Part shown: positions 1-6,983 of the stretch, in pieces
Layout of the letters: the number at the start of each line of letters is the position of its first letter
Numbering within the stretch: the stretch's first letter is position 1
Source: an uncultured Collinsella sp.
GTDB lineage: Bacteria > Actinomycetota > Coriobacteriia > Coriobacteriales > Coriobacteriaceae
Length of the DNA stretch: 16,322 nt
Assembly (NCBI GenBank): GCA_900554905.1
Contig: USJB01000005.1
Location: forward strand, 1-16,322
Reading direction: 5' to 3'
Program-made: the position numbers and the translations under genes
The notes under the pieces: model-generated
Told to the model about the DNA's origin: nothing
Database searches by the model: none
The model's input: only the letters and a program-made list of their open reading frames with translations

Positions 1-917
1 CCGGTCCACGAGAGCTCCGGCACACAGAACAGGCCCGTGAGCACGCCGCCCAAGATGCCGCCGATGCCGTGGCAACCGAACGCGTCGAGCGCATCGTCGT
101 AGCCAAACTTGGTCTTAAGATGGCTGATGGCCAGGTAGCAGACAGGCGAGACGATCAGGCCCATGACCAGCGCCGCCCACGGCTCGACAAAGCCCGCACC
201 CGGCGTGACCACCACAAGGCCCGCAACCAGACCGGTGCTGACGCCCACCAGCGTGGGGCGACCGGTATGCACGCGCTCGACGGCAAGCCACGAGACCATG
301 CCCGCCGCGCTGGCCGTCACGGTGTTGAGGATGGCAAGCGCCGCCACGGCGTCGGCCTTAAACTCGCTGCCGCCGTTAAAGCCAAACCAGCCAAACCAAA
401 GCAGGCCGGCGCCCAGCGCCACAAACGGCACGTTATGCGGACGGTAGCTCACCATGCCAAAACCACGACGACGGCCGAGCATTAAGCAGAGAATCAGGCC
501 CGTCAGACCGGACGAAATGTGTACCACGTCGCCGCCGGCAAAGTCGAGTGCGCCGATGATGTCGCCGATAAAGGAGCCATCGCCGCCCCAAACCATGTGG
601 GCGAGCGGCGCATAGACCACAAGCAGCCAAATGCCCAGGAAGGCCGTCATGGCACCAAACTTAACGCGGCCGGCCAGGCTGCCCGTGACGATAGCAGCCG
701 TGATCATGGCAAATGCCATCTGGAAGGCAATGTTGATGATCTGAGGGTAGGCGGCACCGTCCGCGGCATTGCCCTCGGCCGCCTGCAGCACCTGGTTGAG
801 TACCGGCAGGCACAGCAGCTGGTCAAGGCCTCCATAGAAAAACGCCAGACCCGGTGTCATTAAAAACACGAGCATGGTGCAGACGAGCATAAACGTTGTC
901 GATCCCGTATCGTACAT
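1..917 (-). CDS. amt: Ammonium transporter (Amt family), 3' end cut off by the window, apparently lacking TM helix 2
   Basis: Membrane channel for ammonium/ammonia uptake. The first 305 residues are visible and the gene runs off the left edge. The start at 917 has a good AAGGGAG ribosome site. Helix 1 ends in the family motif MTPGLAFFYGGL (residues 20-31). Later hallmarks are intact: IAFQMAFAMIT (63-73), AHMVWGG with the gate tryptophan W110, LDFAGGDVVH with D125 and H133 (AmtB D160 and H168), WFGFNGGS (176-183) and the second histidine in FGCHGIGG (H283). Oddly, the protein passes from FYGGL straight to DQLLCLPVL, which fits the periplasmic loop before helix 3. Compared with E. coli AmtB about 35 residues are missing, covering the RxKNVLS segment and TM2. 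The frame stays open, so this is an in-frame deletion, an assembly error or a divergent form. A GlnK partner gene, if present, lies outside the window. The family call is secure; activity is doubtful. Confidence 0.9.
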   Translation of the reverse strand, partial: MYDTGSTTFMLVCTMLVFLMTPGLAFFYGGLDQLLCLPVLNQVLQAAEGNAADGAAYPQIINIAFQMAFAMITAAIVTGSLAGRVKFGAMTAFLGIWLLVVYAPLAHMVWGGDGSFIGDIIGALDFAGGDVVHISSGLTGLILCLMLGRRRGFGMVSYRPHNVPFVALGAGLLWFGWFGFNGGSEFKADAVAALAILNTVTASAAGMVSWLAVERVHTGRPTLVGVSTGLVAGLVVVTPGAGFVEPWAALVMGLIVSPVCYLAISHLKTKFGYDDALDAFGCHGIGGILGGVLTGLFCVPELSWT

Positions 918-1115
918 TCGCTCTCCCTTGGTCGCATGAACGTTGTCGGCGCCCATAATGCGGCCGAGGGGCAACTGGTGTAGACCAGATACGGCGTTGT
1001 TAAACGCGGCGTTGTCGAATGGAAACGGTGCCGCAATCTTGGAAACGGCGCGGCAACGGACGCGAAACGGACGGGAAATACGCGAGCAAGGAAGCCGTGA
1101 GCGCGCCCGTCCCGG
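918..1115 (-). promoter_or_regulatory. amt upstream region with spaced GAAACGG repeats
   Basis: This 198-base gap separates amt from the CmpB-like gene. The near-identical stretches GGAAACGGTGCCGCAA (from 1021) and GGAAACGGCGCGGCAA (from 1041) are 20 bases apart, and a third GAAACGG lies at 1064-1070. Spacing of about two helical turns is typical of tandem operator sites. I see no convincing -35/-10 pair and no terminator after the upstream gene, so amt may be partly read from upstream. The regulatory reading is weak and rests only on the spacing. Confidence 0.25.
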
Positions 1116-2135
1116 CTAGCGGCGGAACAGCTCGTGGGCGCGGTCGCGGAGATTAGTTGCTCGAATGACACCTTCGTAGCGATTGATGCGCAGACGCGGG
1201 AAGGCATTGAAAAAGCGCAGGTCACGACGACTGAGTGACACGCTCGGTACCGGACGGCTCATGCGCTTACCGGCAAGGCGACGGCTGAGCGACGGACGCG
1301 GCATGCTCGGTGCGGCATCGGCCACGCGGCGGGCGGCAAGCGCCAGGCCGCGAGCACCATCCGAGATAAACGTCGGCATCGAAGCCTTCTCGCGCAGGGC
1401 ATCGAGCGTCGCGTCGCCCAGCTCCGCCAGCCACGCGTTAACGGCACGGCTGCGGATGTGCGTCTGTGCCACCGAGTCGATCGCCGAATCGGGAATACGT
1501 TCGAGCATGGAGTCGGACGCATCGGCAAGCGACTCATTGATGCGGTCGGCAAGGTCGGCCCGGACGCGCTCCAGCTGATCGGACAGACGCCGCCAGCTCG
1601 CCAACGAGCACAACGCGTCGACCATCATCGCGACCGCGACGATAAAGGCGGACAGCCGCACAATCAGCACCGGCAGATGGCCAAGCAGCCCCAGCAATGC
1701 CGGCTCCACTAAACGGCAAATACACAACGCACCCAAGCCAAACGCGCAGGCCCAGTACAGGCAAATGCGTCCGTGCAAGTTAAACGGCAGGTGCGAGTAA
1801 TCCCAAAAGCGAGCGCCCGTTGTTTTTTCCAACAGTACGCCTACGCTGTACTCAATCACGCTGCATACGAGCGCTGCAGCGACAAACTGGCTTGAGGCAT
1901 CCGGAATCCCGCGCAACAGCAGCCAGCAGGCAATGCCGCCCACACCATAGATAGGACAACACGGCCCCAGCAAAAAGCCGCTGTTGGCAAATCGTCCGTG
2001 ATTGAGCATGGCGCAGACCGTCGACTCCCACGCCCAGCCGCAAAACCCGTAAAAGGCAAACGAGAGCACCAGTGCCGAAAGCGGGCAGACGGCAAGCGTC
2101 GCGCCGCCAAACGCCATATCAATCGCGGTCCCCAC
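1116..2135 (-). CDS. CmpB-type multi-pass membrane protein (putative ABC transporter permease family)
   Basis: The N-terminal ~180 residues carry the hallmarks of the family called putative ABC transporter permease (CmpB, PF06541): GWAWES (33-38), GFLLGPCCPIYG (53-64), EYSVGVLLEK (95-104) and FWDYSHLPFNLHGRICL (110-126). About five to six hydrophobic helices occupy roughly residues 14-178. The C-terminal ~150 residues are charged, Arg- and Ala-rich and probably cytoplasmic; I recognise no domain there. Despite the family name no ATPase gene is nearby, and the biochemical role of the family is unknown. The start is a GTG at 2135, three bases after the stop of the HD gene and preceded by AGAGGAGAGGG. 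An ATG six codons later (2117) is the alternative. The spacing indicates translational coupling to the HD protein. The family call is fairly sure; the function is open. Confidence 0.8.
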   Translation of the reverse strand: MGTAIDMAFGGATLAVCPLSALVLSFAFYGFCGWAWESTVCAMLNHGRFANSGFLLGPCCPIYGVGGIACWLLLRGIPDASSQFVAAALVCSVIEYSVGVLLEKTTGARFWDYSHLPFNLHGRICLYWACAFGLGALCICRLVEPALLGLLGHLPVLIVRLSAFIVAVAMMVDALCSLASWRRLSDQLERVRADLADRINESLADASDSMLERIPDSAIDSVAQTHIRSRAVNAWLAELGDATLDALREKASMPTFISDGARGLALAARRVADAAPSMPRPSLSRRLAGKRMSRPVPSVSLSRRDLRFFNAFPRLRINRYEGVIRATNLRDRAHELFRR

Positions 2136-2138
2136 CGT

Positions 2139-2675
2139 CTACCCTCTCCTCTTTTCGCTCGATTCGCCACTCACGTCATCGTCCGCCTCGTCCTTGCGCC
2201 GCAGACGACCGGCGACCGTCTCGCGCAGAGCGCACCATTTATCTGCCAGGCATACAATCCAAGCCTCACGACACGTCGGCGGCACTGGCACCAGCGGAAA
2301 CATATGCCGCACGATAATATTCCGTTCGCGCGGCGTCAGCTCAAAATCTTCCTCCGCACGTGCCAGGGCAAAAAACGGGTGGCGAAAGCCATGCAGCCGA
2401 TGGCTTGGGTCGGGATCGTGCCAGTCATAGAGAAAGTAATCGTGCAGCAGGGCCCCGCGCAGCAACGAGGCGCGGTCGACCGAGACACCGACACGGCCCA
2501 GGCGCTCGGCAAAGGACAGACTTGCCCGCGCCACCGAGGTCACATGTGCATAGACCGTCACGTCGCCATGCTGGATAAACTCGTGCGTCAGGTCCAAGCG
2601 GCCCGCCTGGGCCAGCTGGCGGGCGGCATAGTCGACCTCGTGCGCGATTTTTTCGGCACGAACGGCATCGGACAT
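2139..2675 (-). CDS. HD-domain metal-dependent phosphohydrolase
   Basis: A 178-residue protein with an HD hydrolase core. Candidate metal ligands are H44 (AHVTSVAR), the doublet H78-D79 (GALLHDYFLYDWH), H99 or H124 (GFRHP, VRHMFPL) and D145 (CLADKWCA). This is the order of the small HD proteins annotated as phosphohydrolases; the substrate cannot be read from sequence. The start at 2675 is chosen because AAAGGAGG lies just upstream. The open frame extends 24 codons further (to 2747) but has no ribosome site there and overlaps the divergent intergenic region. The C-terminus is charged (KDEADDDVSGESSEKRRG). The gene leads a two-gene operon with the CmpB-like membrane protein and is divergent from the DXS-like gene. 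Confidence 0.85.
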   Translation of the reverse strand: MSDAVRAEKIAHEVDYAARQLAQAGRLDLTHEFIQHGDVTVYAHVTSVARASLSFAERLGRVGVSVDRASLLRGALLHDYFLYDWHDPDPSHRLHGFRHPFFALARAEEDFELTPRERNIIVRHMFPLVPVPPTCREAWIVCLADKWCALRETVAGRLRRKDEADDDVSGESSEKRRG

Positions 2676-2903
2676 GCTGCCTCCTTTCAGCGACTCACGA
2701 CGACAAGCCACGGCCTGTGCGCAATCGATAAAAACATCATGGAACATATCAGTATGGCATCGGACAAAACGTTTTGCCCCACCAGTTGGCGAATTACCGC
2801 GCCGCCGTCACATATCAAACGCCAAAATGTGCGAGACTGTCTTGTGCAATTGTGTCGGCCGAGGGAGCGCCGGCGCTCGATTCGCATGGAGTAACCCACA
2901 ACG
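2676..2903. promoter_or_regulatory. Divergent intergenic region with palindromes
   Basis: This 228-base region must hold promoters for the HD operon (leftward) and the DXS-like gene (rightward). It contains a perfect 12-bp palindrome CAAAACGTTTTG at 2765-2776, shaped like an operator, and a perfect 14-bp palindrome GAGCGCCGGCGCTC at 2865-2878 that would form a small hairpin in the leader of the DXS-like gene. No strong -35/-10 pair is visible in either direction. The function of both palindromes is inferred from symmetry alone. Confidence 0.35.
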
Positions 2904-4685
2904 ATGCTGCTTACGCAAACGACAACGCCCGAGGACGCCAAGGCTCTCGACCGCGCCGAGCTTCCGCTGCTCTGCGGCGAGATTCGCCACGCCATCCTCG
3001 AAAGCTCCGCCGCCGTCGGCGGGCACGTTGCCCCCAACCTGGGCGTCGTTGAGCTTACGGTCGCGCTCCATCGCGTGTTTAACTCCCCTATCGACAAGAT
3101 TCTCTTTGACGTTTCGCACCAGACCTACGCCCACAAGGCGCTGACTGGGCGCGCGTACACTTATATCGATCCGAAGCGCTTTGGCGAGGCCTCTGGCTTT
3201 GCCAATCCCGACGAGTCCGAGCACGACCTGTTCGCCATGGGCCATACCTCCACGTCGGTGAGCCTGGGCTGCGGCCTTGCCCACGCGCGTGACCTGGCGG
3301 GCGACACGTATAACGTCATCACCATCATTGGCGACGGCTCGCTTTCGGGCGGCTTGGCGTTTGAGGGCTTTAACAATGCCGCCGAACTCGATAGCAACCT
3401 GATCATCATCGTCAACGATAACGACCAGTCCATTGCCGAGAACCATGGCGGCCTGTATCGCAATCTGGCCGAGCTGCGAGCCAGCAACGGTACCTGTGAG
3501 CGCAACGTTTTCCGCGCGATGGGGCTCGACTACCGCTATCTGGACGCCGGTAACGACGTGTTGGCCCTCGTCGACGCGTTGCAGGAACTGCGCAATATCG
3601 ATCATCCCATCGTGCTGCACGTCTCCACCGCCAAGGGCAAGGGCTTTGAGCCAGCCCAAAACGACCCCGAGCGCTGGCATCACGTAGGCCCCTTTGACAT
3701 GGCGACCGGCCGCAAGCTCTGCCCGGGCCATCCGAGCGAGCCTGCGCCGCGCACCTATGCCGACATTACGGGCGAGGCGCTCAGCGCCGCCATCGAGCGC
3801 GATTCGCAGGTCGTGGGCATCACGGCCGCCACGCCCTACATCATGGGCTTTACACCCGAGCTTCGCGCTGCCGCCGGCAAACAGTTCGTCGATGTGGGCA
3901 TTGCCGAGGAGCACGCCGTGACCTTTGCCACCGCGCTTGCGCGCTCGGGCGCCAAACCAGTCTTTGGTGTGTACGGCACGTTTTTGCAGCGCGCTTACGA
4001 CGAGCTGTGGCACGACCTGTGCCTCAACGACGCCCCGGCAACCATTTTGGTGTTTGGTGCGTCAATCTTTGGCACCACGTCCGAGACGCACCTTTCGTTC
4101 TTTGATATTTCCATGTTGGGCGGTCTTCCCAACATGCACTACTTGGCGCCGGCCTGCATGGAGGAATATCTGTCCATGCTGAGCTGGTCGCTCGACCATC
4201 GCGAGCATCCCGTGGCGATCCGTGTACCGGGCATCGGCCTGGTAAGCCGCCCCGATTTGGCGCCCGCTGAGGACACCGACTACAGCGCCGTTCGCTACAA
4301 CGTGGTGCGTCAGGGCCGCGACGTTGCCGTGCTCGCGCTTGGCGATTTCTTTGAGCTGGGCGAGCGCGTGGCAAACCGCTTGGCTGCCGAGTACGGTATC
4401 GAGGCCACGCTCGTCAACCCGCGCTTTGCAACCGAGCTTGACCGTGAGTTCCTCGACAGTCTTGCCGCCGAGCATCGCGTTGTCGTCACCCTCGAGGACG
4501 GCATCTTGGACGGTGGCTGGGGCGAGCGCGTCGCGTGCTATCTGGCCTGCACGCCTGTGCGCACGCGCACCTTCGGCATCGCCAAGGGCTTCCCCGACCG
4601 CTACGACCCCAACGAGCTGCTCGCTCAGAACGGCATGACGGTCGAGAACATGGCCGCCGAAGCCGTAAGACTACTCAACGAGTAA
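2904..4685 (+). CDS. dxs-like: 1-deoxy-D-xylulose-5-phosphate synthase-like thiamine diphosphate enzyme
   Basis: The fold and length (593 residues; E. coli DXS is about 620) are those of DXS, which joins pyruvate to glyceraldehyde 3-phosphate in the MEP isoprenoid pathway. Visible parts: H41 in GGHVAPNLG (E. coli H49), the ThDP/Mg motif GDGSLSGGLAFEGFNNA starting at 143 with NDND (171-174), WHHVGPFD (H299 region), E335 in IAEEHAVT (E370), Y357 in VYGTFLQRAYD (Y392) and H396 (H431). From E335 on the alignment to E. coli keeps a constant offset of 35. At that offset R420 is G385, D427 is T392 and R478 is G443. These arginines bind the acceptor's phosphate in DXS, so the acceptor may differ. The start is supported by GGAG 13 bases upstream. 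The gene is single, with its own terminator. The superfamily is sure; true DXS activity is uncertain. Confidence 0.88.
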   Translation: MLLTQTTTPEDAKALDRAELPLLCGEIRHAILESSAAVGGHVAPNLGVVELTVALHRVFNSPIDKILFDVSHQTYAHKALTGRAYTYIDPKRFGEASGFANPDESEHDLFAMGHTSTSVSLGCGLAHARDLAGDTYNVITIIGDGSLSGGLAFEGFNNAAELDSNLIIIVNDNDQSIAENHGGLYRNLAELRASNGTCERNVFRAMGLDYRYLDAGNDVLALVDALQELRNIDHPIVLHVSTAKGKGFEPAQNDPERWHHVGPFDMATGRKLCPGHPSEPAPRTYADITGEALSAAIERDSQVVGITAATPYIMGFTPELRAAAGKQFVDVGIAEEHAVTFATALARSGAKPVFGVYGTFLQRAYDELWHDLCLNDAPATILVFGASIFGTTSETHLSFFDISMLGGLPNMHYLAPACMEEYLSMLSWSLDHREHPVAIRVPGIGLVSRPDLAPAEDTDYSAVRYNVVRQGRDVAVLALGDFFELGERVANRLAAEYGIEATLVNPRFATELDREFLDSLAAEHRVVVTLEDGILDGGWGERVACYLACTPVRTRTFGIAKGFPDRYDPNELLAQNGMTVENMAAEAVRLLNE

Positions 4686-4686
4686 G

Positions 4687-4727
4687 AAAACCTCCGCAAG
4701 GAAAGCACCCCTGCGGAGGTTTTTATT
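4687..4727 (+). terminator. Rho-independent terminator of the DXS-like gene
   Basis: Perfect 12-bp stem AAAACCTCCGCA (4687-4698) with TGCGGAGGTTTT (4712-4723), 13-base loop, followed by a T-rich run. It begins one base after the stop codon's TAA. Confidence 0.92.
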
Positions 4728-4742
4728 TTCGCGACGCGATTA

Positions 4743-4877
4743 TCTCAATCTGTAACATCTAGGGCCCGAATTCCCGTCTAACTGTTACAGATTGAGACAT
4801 TCGAATTCTCCTGAAGAGAAAATCTCAATCTGTAACAGCTACTCGGCAAAAAAGGCTGCAGATGTTACAGATTGAGA
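4743..4877. repeat. Array of four 15-base repeats in alternating orientation, exact 40-base period
   Basis: TCTCAATCTGTAACA occurs at 4743-4757 and 4823-4837; its exact reverse complement occurs at 4783-4797 and 4863-4877. All four copies are identical over 15 bases and start exactly 40 bases apart, leaving three unrelated 25-base spacers (4758-4782, 4798-4822, 4838-4862). Read outward from each copy, the next three bases fit K-Y-T, so the true unit may be 18 bases. The array can fold as two 15-bp stems with 25-base loops, or as one alternative hairpin using the two middle copies. It lies between a terminator and a promoter, in no gene. The repeat is too short for a CRISPR, the orientation alternates and no cas gene is near. 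A dispersed genus-specific repeat, a protein-binding array or a structured RNA remain possible. Confidence 0.9.
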
Positions 4878-4910
4878 CAGAACAGTAAGGCATGCCGCCG
4901 CATCGGCCAG

Positions 4911-4947
4911 AACCACCACAAAGGTGCCTGTCCCCTTTGTGGTGGTT
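4911..4947. repeat. 14-bp perfect inverted repeat with CCTGTCCC loop
   Basis: AACCACCACAAAGG (4911-4924) pairs perfectly with CCTTTGTGGTGGTT (4934-4947) around a 9-base loop TGCCTGTCC. The downstream sequence TTCGC is not a proper T-tract, so a terminator role is only partial. The loop phrase GTGCCTGTCCCC resembles REP-type hairpins that I recall from many bacteria; this was not checked. Confidence 0.75.
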
Positions 4948-5039
4948 TTCGCTGCCGCCATTATAGCGACCGCTGTGAGCGATCATGTCGTCCGCGAAAC
5001 ACTATTTCAGCTGCAATAACTGACGTTTGCCCAGATAAA

Positions 5040-5074
5040 ACCTGCCAAAATAAACCTGTCCCTTTTTGGTAGGT
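5040..5074. repeat. 11-bp inverted repeat sharing the CCTGTCCC loop
   Basis: ACCTGCCAAAA (5040-5050) pairs with TTTTGGTAGGT (5064-5074) with one G-U pair. The loop contains AACCTGTCCC, with CCTGTCCC at 5055-5062 matching 4927-4934 of the previous hairpin. It looks like a diverged relative of that element. Confidence 0.6.
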
Positions 5075-5116
5075 AGAATTACCCATAAGTTAAGTATGTT
5101 TCTGAGTCATTTCGTG

Positions 5117-5146
5117 TTGACCCATTTGAGCGCGATAGGGTATAAC
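5117..5146 (+). promoter_or_regulatory. Sigma-70-type promoter of the amino acid ABC operon
   Basis: TTGACC (5117-5122) and TATAAC (5141-5146) are separated by 18 bases. The start codon at 5190 lies about 35 bases after the expected transcription start, with GAAAGGTG as ribosome site. Confidence 0.75.
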
Positions 5147-5189
5147 TCTACTCAACCGCTAGGGATTTTATTGAGAAAGGTGTTCTACC

Positions 5190-6185
5190 ATGAGCAAGAA
5201 CCTCTCCCAGCAGGTCGTTCTCGACCGCCGCGGCTTCGTTGCCGCCACCTTCGCAACCGTCGCCGGCCTTGGTCTTGCCGGCTGCTCCGACACCAGCGCC
5301 GAGGCCGACAAGGGTTCCGCCGCCGGCTCTTCCAAGAGCTCCGAGGATACCGAGGCTTCCACCACGCTCGACGCCAAGGCATTCGACAAGCTCGTCGACA
5401 ACGGCCCCAAAGCCGACGACGATGCCATCGCCGCCAGCACCTGGGCCACAGCCGTCAAGGACGCCGGCGTCTTTAAGATTGGCGGCGTTCAGACCTCTAC
5501 GCTTTTCTCCCTCCTCAACGAGAAAGACGGTCAGACCCGCGGCTTCGATGCCGGTATCGCACAGCTCCTGTCCAACTACATTCTGGGCGAGAACAAGGTC
5601 GAGATCACCCAGGTGACCTCGGACACGCGCGAGTCTGTCCTGCAGAACGGCCAGGTCGACGCCGTCTTTGCCACCTACACCATCACTGACGAGCGCAAGA
5701 AGCTCGTCTCCTTCGCCGGTCCCTACTACTACACGCAGCAGGCCATCCTGGTGCTCGCCGATAACGACGACATCAAGAGCGTCGACGACTTGGCCGACAA
5801 GAACGTCGCCGTCCAGTCCGGCTCCAACGGCCCCGCCATCCTGGAGGAGTTCGCTCCCAAGGCCAGCCAGCAGGAGTTTAAGACCGACGAGGAGGCCCGC
5901 CAGGCACTCCAGCAGGGCCGCGTTGACGCCTACGTCATCGACAACAACATGCAGCAGAGCGCCCTGGTCCGCGAGCCCGGTAAGTACAAGATCGCCGGCA
6001 AGTCCTTCGGCAACAAGGAGCCCTATGGCATTGGTCTGCCGCTCGATTCCGACGGCGTCGCCTTCGTTAACGACTTCCTTAAGAAAATCGAGGACGACGG
6101 CACCTGGACCGAGCTGTGGCAGATCTGCATCGGCGACCGTACGGGCGACACCAATGTTCCCGAGCTGCCCGAAATCGGCGCCTAG
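5190..6185 (+). CDS. gluB: Polar amino acid (probably glutamate) ABC transporter substrate-binding lipoprotein
   Basis: Extracytoplasmic binding protein of the SBP_bac_3 family, 331 residues. The N-terminus has a twin-arginine motif (LDRRGFVA, 11-18), a hydrophobic stretch and the lipobox LAGC with C32, so it is probably a Tat-exported lipoprotein. A low-complexity Ser/Glu/Ala linker follows (about 33-60). The binding domain runs from about 90 to 315, with the family features RGFDAGIAQLL, DAVFATYTITDERKK and a C-terminal lobe ending in GTWTELW. It heads the operon, with its own promoter upstream and an attenuator-like hairpin downstream. Substrate specificity is inferred from the neighbouring GluC/GluD-like permeases; other acidic or polar amino acids are possible. 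Confidence 0.9.
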   Translation: MSKNLSQQVVLDRRGFVAATFATVAGLGLAGCSDTSAEADKGSAAGSSKSSEDTEASTTLDAKAFDKLVDNGPKADDDAIAASTWATAVKDAGVFKIGGVQTSTLFSLLNEKDGQTRGFDAGIAQLLSNYILGENKVEITQVTSDTRESVLQNGQVDAVFATYTITDERKKLVSFAGPYYYTQQAILVLADNDDIKSVDDLADKNVAVQSGSNGPAILEEFAPKASQQEFKTDEEARQALQQGRVDAYVIDNNMQQSALVREPGKYKIAGKSFGNKEPYGIGLPLDSDGVAFVNDFLKKIEDDGTWTELWQICIGDRTGDTNVPELPEIGA

Positions 6186-6273
6186 GCAGCGTGCCTGGTA
6201 ACGGCCGCAACGAAACCATACGGAAACGCATGATGCGCTTTATTGCGGTAAACTGTTTTCTCACTGAGTTGTC

Positions 6274-6306
6274 GGGGCTTCCGTACACACGGGAGCCCCT
6301 TTCCTT
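6274..6306 (+). terminator. Internal attenuator/terminator hairpin between binding protein and permeases
   Basis: GGGGCTTCCGT (6274-6284) pairs with ACGGGAGCCCC (6289-6299) with one U-G pair and a 4-base loop, followed by TTTCCTT. It lies in a 138-base gap inside an otherwise tight operon. Partial termination here would leave more binding protein than permease, as is common in such operons. Confidence 0.6.
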
Positions 6307-6323
6307 ATCGGCGGGAGGTCCGC

Positions 6324-6983
6324 ATGAGTCTTTCCGAGCTCTGGTCGCTCTATGGCCAGAACTATATCGACGCGCTGCTCGCAACCTGGGGCATGACGCT
6401 TGAGTCGTTTGCCATCGCCATGGTGCTGGCCGTCGCCGTCACCGTGATGCGCGTGTCGCCGCTCAAGCCGCTGCGCGTCTTTGGCGACCTGTATGTCCAG
6501 GTCTTCCGTAACATCCCCGGCATCGCGCTGCTTATCATCGTCGTCTACGCGCTGCCGCCGCTCAAAGTCGTCCTGCCCTACCGCACCTGCGTTATCGTCG
6601 CCACGGTCCTTTTGGGCTCGGCCTTTGGTTCCGAAAACTTTATGAGCGGCATCAACACCGTCGGCGTCGGTCAGGTGGAAGCCGCCCGCTCGCTGGGCAT
6701 GAGCTTTAACCGTATCCTCGCCAAAATCGTGATTCCGCAGGCGCTGCGCTCGAGCGTGCTGCCCATGACGAACCTCTTTATCGCCGTCATGCTCACTACC
6801 GCCTTGGGCAGCCAGGTGCCGCTTAAGCCGCAAGAGCTCACCGGCGTGGTGAGTTACATCAACACGCGCTCGCTCGGCGGCGTCGCCGCGTTCTTTATCT
6901 CGGCGCTCGGCTACCTGGGCACGGCCTTTGTGGTGAGCCACATTGGCAACTACATCGATAAGAAGGTGAGGATCCTCCGATGA
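6324..6983 (+). CDS. gluC: Glutamate-type ABC transporter permease GluC
   Basis: Inner-membrane permease of the His/Glu/Gln/Arg family, 219 residues, the usual size. There are about five hydrophobic helices (near 25-43, 62-78, 87-103, 145-165 and 185-208). The EAA loop that docks on the ATPase is clear at about 110-141 (GINTVGVGQVEAARSLGM onward, ending PQALR). The start has GGGAGG nine bases upstream. Its last four bases, ATGA, overlap the start of the next permease, so the two are translationally coupled and probably form the heterodimeric channel. Confidence 0.9.
   Translation: MSLSELWSLYGQNYIDALLATWGMTLESFAIAMVLAVAVTVMRVSPLKPLRVFGDLYVQVFRNIPGIALLIIVVYALPPLKVVLPYRTCVIVATVLLGSAFGSENFMSGINTVGVGQVEAARSLGMSFNRILAKIVIPQALRSSVLPMTNLFIAVMLTTALGSQVPLKPQELTGVVSYINTRSLGGVAAFFISALGYLGTAFVVSHIGNYIDKKVRILR

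Noticed and set aside
1998..2894. Open frame on the plus strand across the HD gene and the divergent region
   Set aside because: Antisense to the well-supported HD gene; low-complexity Arg/His-rich product.
2808..4013. Long open frame (about 400 codons) on the minus strand opposite the DXS-like gene
   Set aside because: It is a mirror of the GC-rich third-position bias of the plus-strand gene; the translation has no recognisable domain and no ribosome site.
4743..4877. CRISPR array
   Set aside because: The repeat is only 15-18 bases, alternates in orientation, has 25-base spacers and only four copies, and no cas gene is in the window.
4872..5072. Small plus-strand open frame (66 codons) in the repeat region
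   Set aside because: It is built from the inverted repeats themselves, has no ribosome site and no protein-like pattern.
6261..6941. Open frame on the minus strand across the GluC permease gene
   Set aside because: His/Asp/Arg-rich translation without a fold, opposite a well-supported permease.
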